From the NCBI RefSeq assembly GCF_024612015.1, contig NZ_CP102512.1:1364001-1428000 (forward strand): a stretch of DNA of 64,000 nucleotides, given 5' to 3'. Below the pieces are notes generated by a model. The model was not told where the DNA came from. It made no database searches and saw only the letters and a list, made by a program, of their open reading frames with translations. A program made the translations under genes and the position numbers. Shown piece after piece: positions 63,677 through 64,000 of the stretch (its first letter is position 1; each line of letters starts with the position of its first letter). Source of the DNA: Streptomyces sp. CA-210063 (GTDB lineage Bacteria > Actinomycetota > Actinomycetes > Streptomycetales > Streptomycetaceae).

Positions 63677-64000
63677 ATGCCGCTGAGGGACGACGATCCC
63701 ACTGTCATAGGCGGATACGTCCTGGAGAACCGGCTCGGCGCGGGTGGCATGGGGGTCGTCTACCTCGCCCGGTCCGAGTCGGGGCGGCGGGTCGCGATCA
63801 AGCTGGTGCACGCCCAGTACTGCGACGACGAGGAGTTCCGGTCCCGGTTCCGGCAGGAGGTCGCGGCGGCGCGCCGGGTGAGCGGGGCGTTCACCACCCC
63901 CGTGGTGGACGCCGACCCGGAGGCCGCCCGGCCGTGGATGGCGACGCTGTACGTGCCGGGGCCGACGCTCTTCGATCTGGTGCGCGAGGAGGGCCCGTTG
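63677..64000 (+). CDS. Serine/threonine protein kinase (PknB type), cut by window end
   Basis: Only the first 108 codons are in the window. ATG 63677 is preceded by GGTGGGA. The kinase N-lobe is clear: glycine-rich loop LGAGGMGVVYLARSESGRR, the ATP-binding Lys in VAIKLV, helix C residues in FRSRFRQEVAAARRV, and the hinge at MATLYVPGPTLFDLV. It is the usual Hanks-type layout of Streptomyces kinases. The catalytic loop, membrane segment and sensor domain lie beyond the window. Confidence 0.88.
   Translation, partial: MPLRDDDPTVIGGYVLENRLGAGGMGVVYLARSESGRRVAIKLVHAQYCDDEEFRSRFRQEVAAARRVSGAFTTPVVDADPEAARPWMATLYVPGPTLFDLVREEGPL

Overview
The window is about 70% G+C, uses GTG starts freely and has almost no TTA codons. 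With the protein families present (streptophobe membrane protein, ActII-3-type MMPL pump, Tat-exported lipoproteins, EspR-like and MmyB-like regulators, PknB-type kinase), this points to a Streptomyces or close relative, probably an accessory part of the chromosome.

Layout. 1-4.1 kb: the end of a nicotinate (nic) catabolic cluster: N-formylmaleamate deformylase, maleate isomerase, an XdhC maturation factor and two paralogous NicR-like MarR regulators. 4.1-8 kb: a gene graveyard with remnants of LysR, CoA-transferase, two SDRs, an extradiol dioxygenase, an amidohydrolase and a truncated IS256-type transposase. 8-17.4 kb: two-component systems (NarL type with an MMPL pump; OmpR type with a streptophobe protein) and a composite, broken response regulator. 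17.4-19.1 kb: more remnants (subtilase prodomain, TrkA-N, Bcr/CflA). 19.2-25.8 kb: a Rieske oxygenase/reductase pair with a 60-residue Cys/His protein between them, then an IclR regulator divergent from a taurine/nitrate-type ABC importer, with an array of four palindromic operators between them.

25.8-37.3 kb: a locus with an MmyB-domain protein, an EspR-like HTH regulator, an ImmA/IrrE protease with a TTA codon, a MAB_1171c-type membrane protein, an FAD monooxygenase, an alpha/beta hydrolase, an isoprenyl synthase with a TTA codon, a phosphopantetheinyl transferase, a phosphoesterase, an ATP-grasp enzyme and a sulfotransferase. The two TTA codons suggest bldA (developmental) control. This is the best candidate here for an undescribed system, possibly an isoprenoid-derived signal or metabolite.

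37.4-54.7 kb: a divergent glycan locus. DeoR, GH4 and GH38 run leftward. A PfkB kinase, a sugar ABC importer, a type I phosphodiesterase, a GH2 beta-galactosidase, an exported calcineurin-like phosphoesterase with a LamG-like domain and an exported PHP protein run rightward. Three predicted phosphohydrolases beside three glycosidases suggest a phosphate-substituted glycan substrate.

54.8-60.2 kb: an acyl-CoA catabolic operon (SDR, amidohydrolase, acyl-CoA synthetase, MaoC hydratase) divergent from MarR and IclR regulators across a repeat-containing intergenic region. 60.2-64 kb: a Tat-exported sulfatase, a serine beta-lactamase-like hydrolase, and the start of a Ser/Thr kinase cut by the window edge. 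I saw no tRNA, rRNA or CRISPR array.
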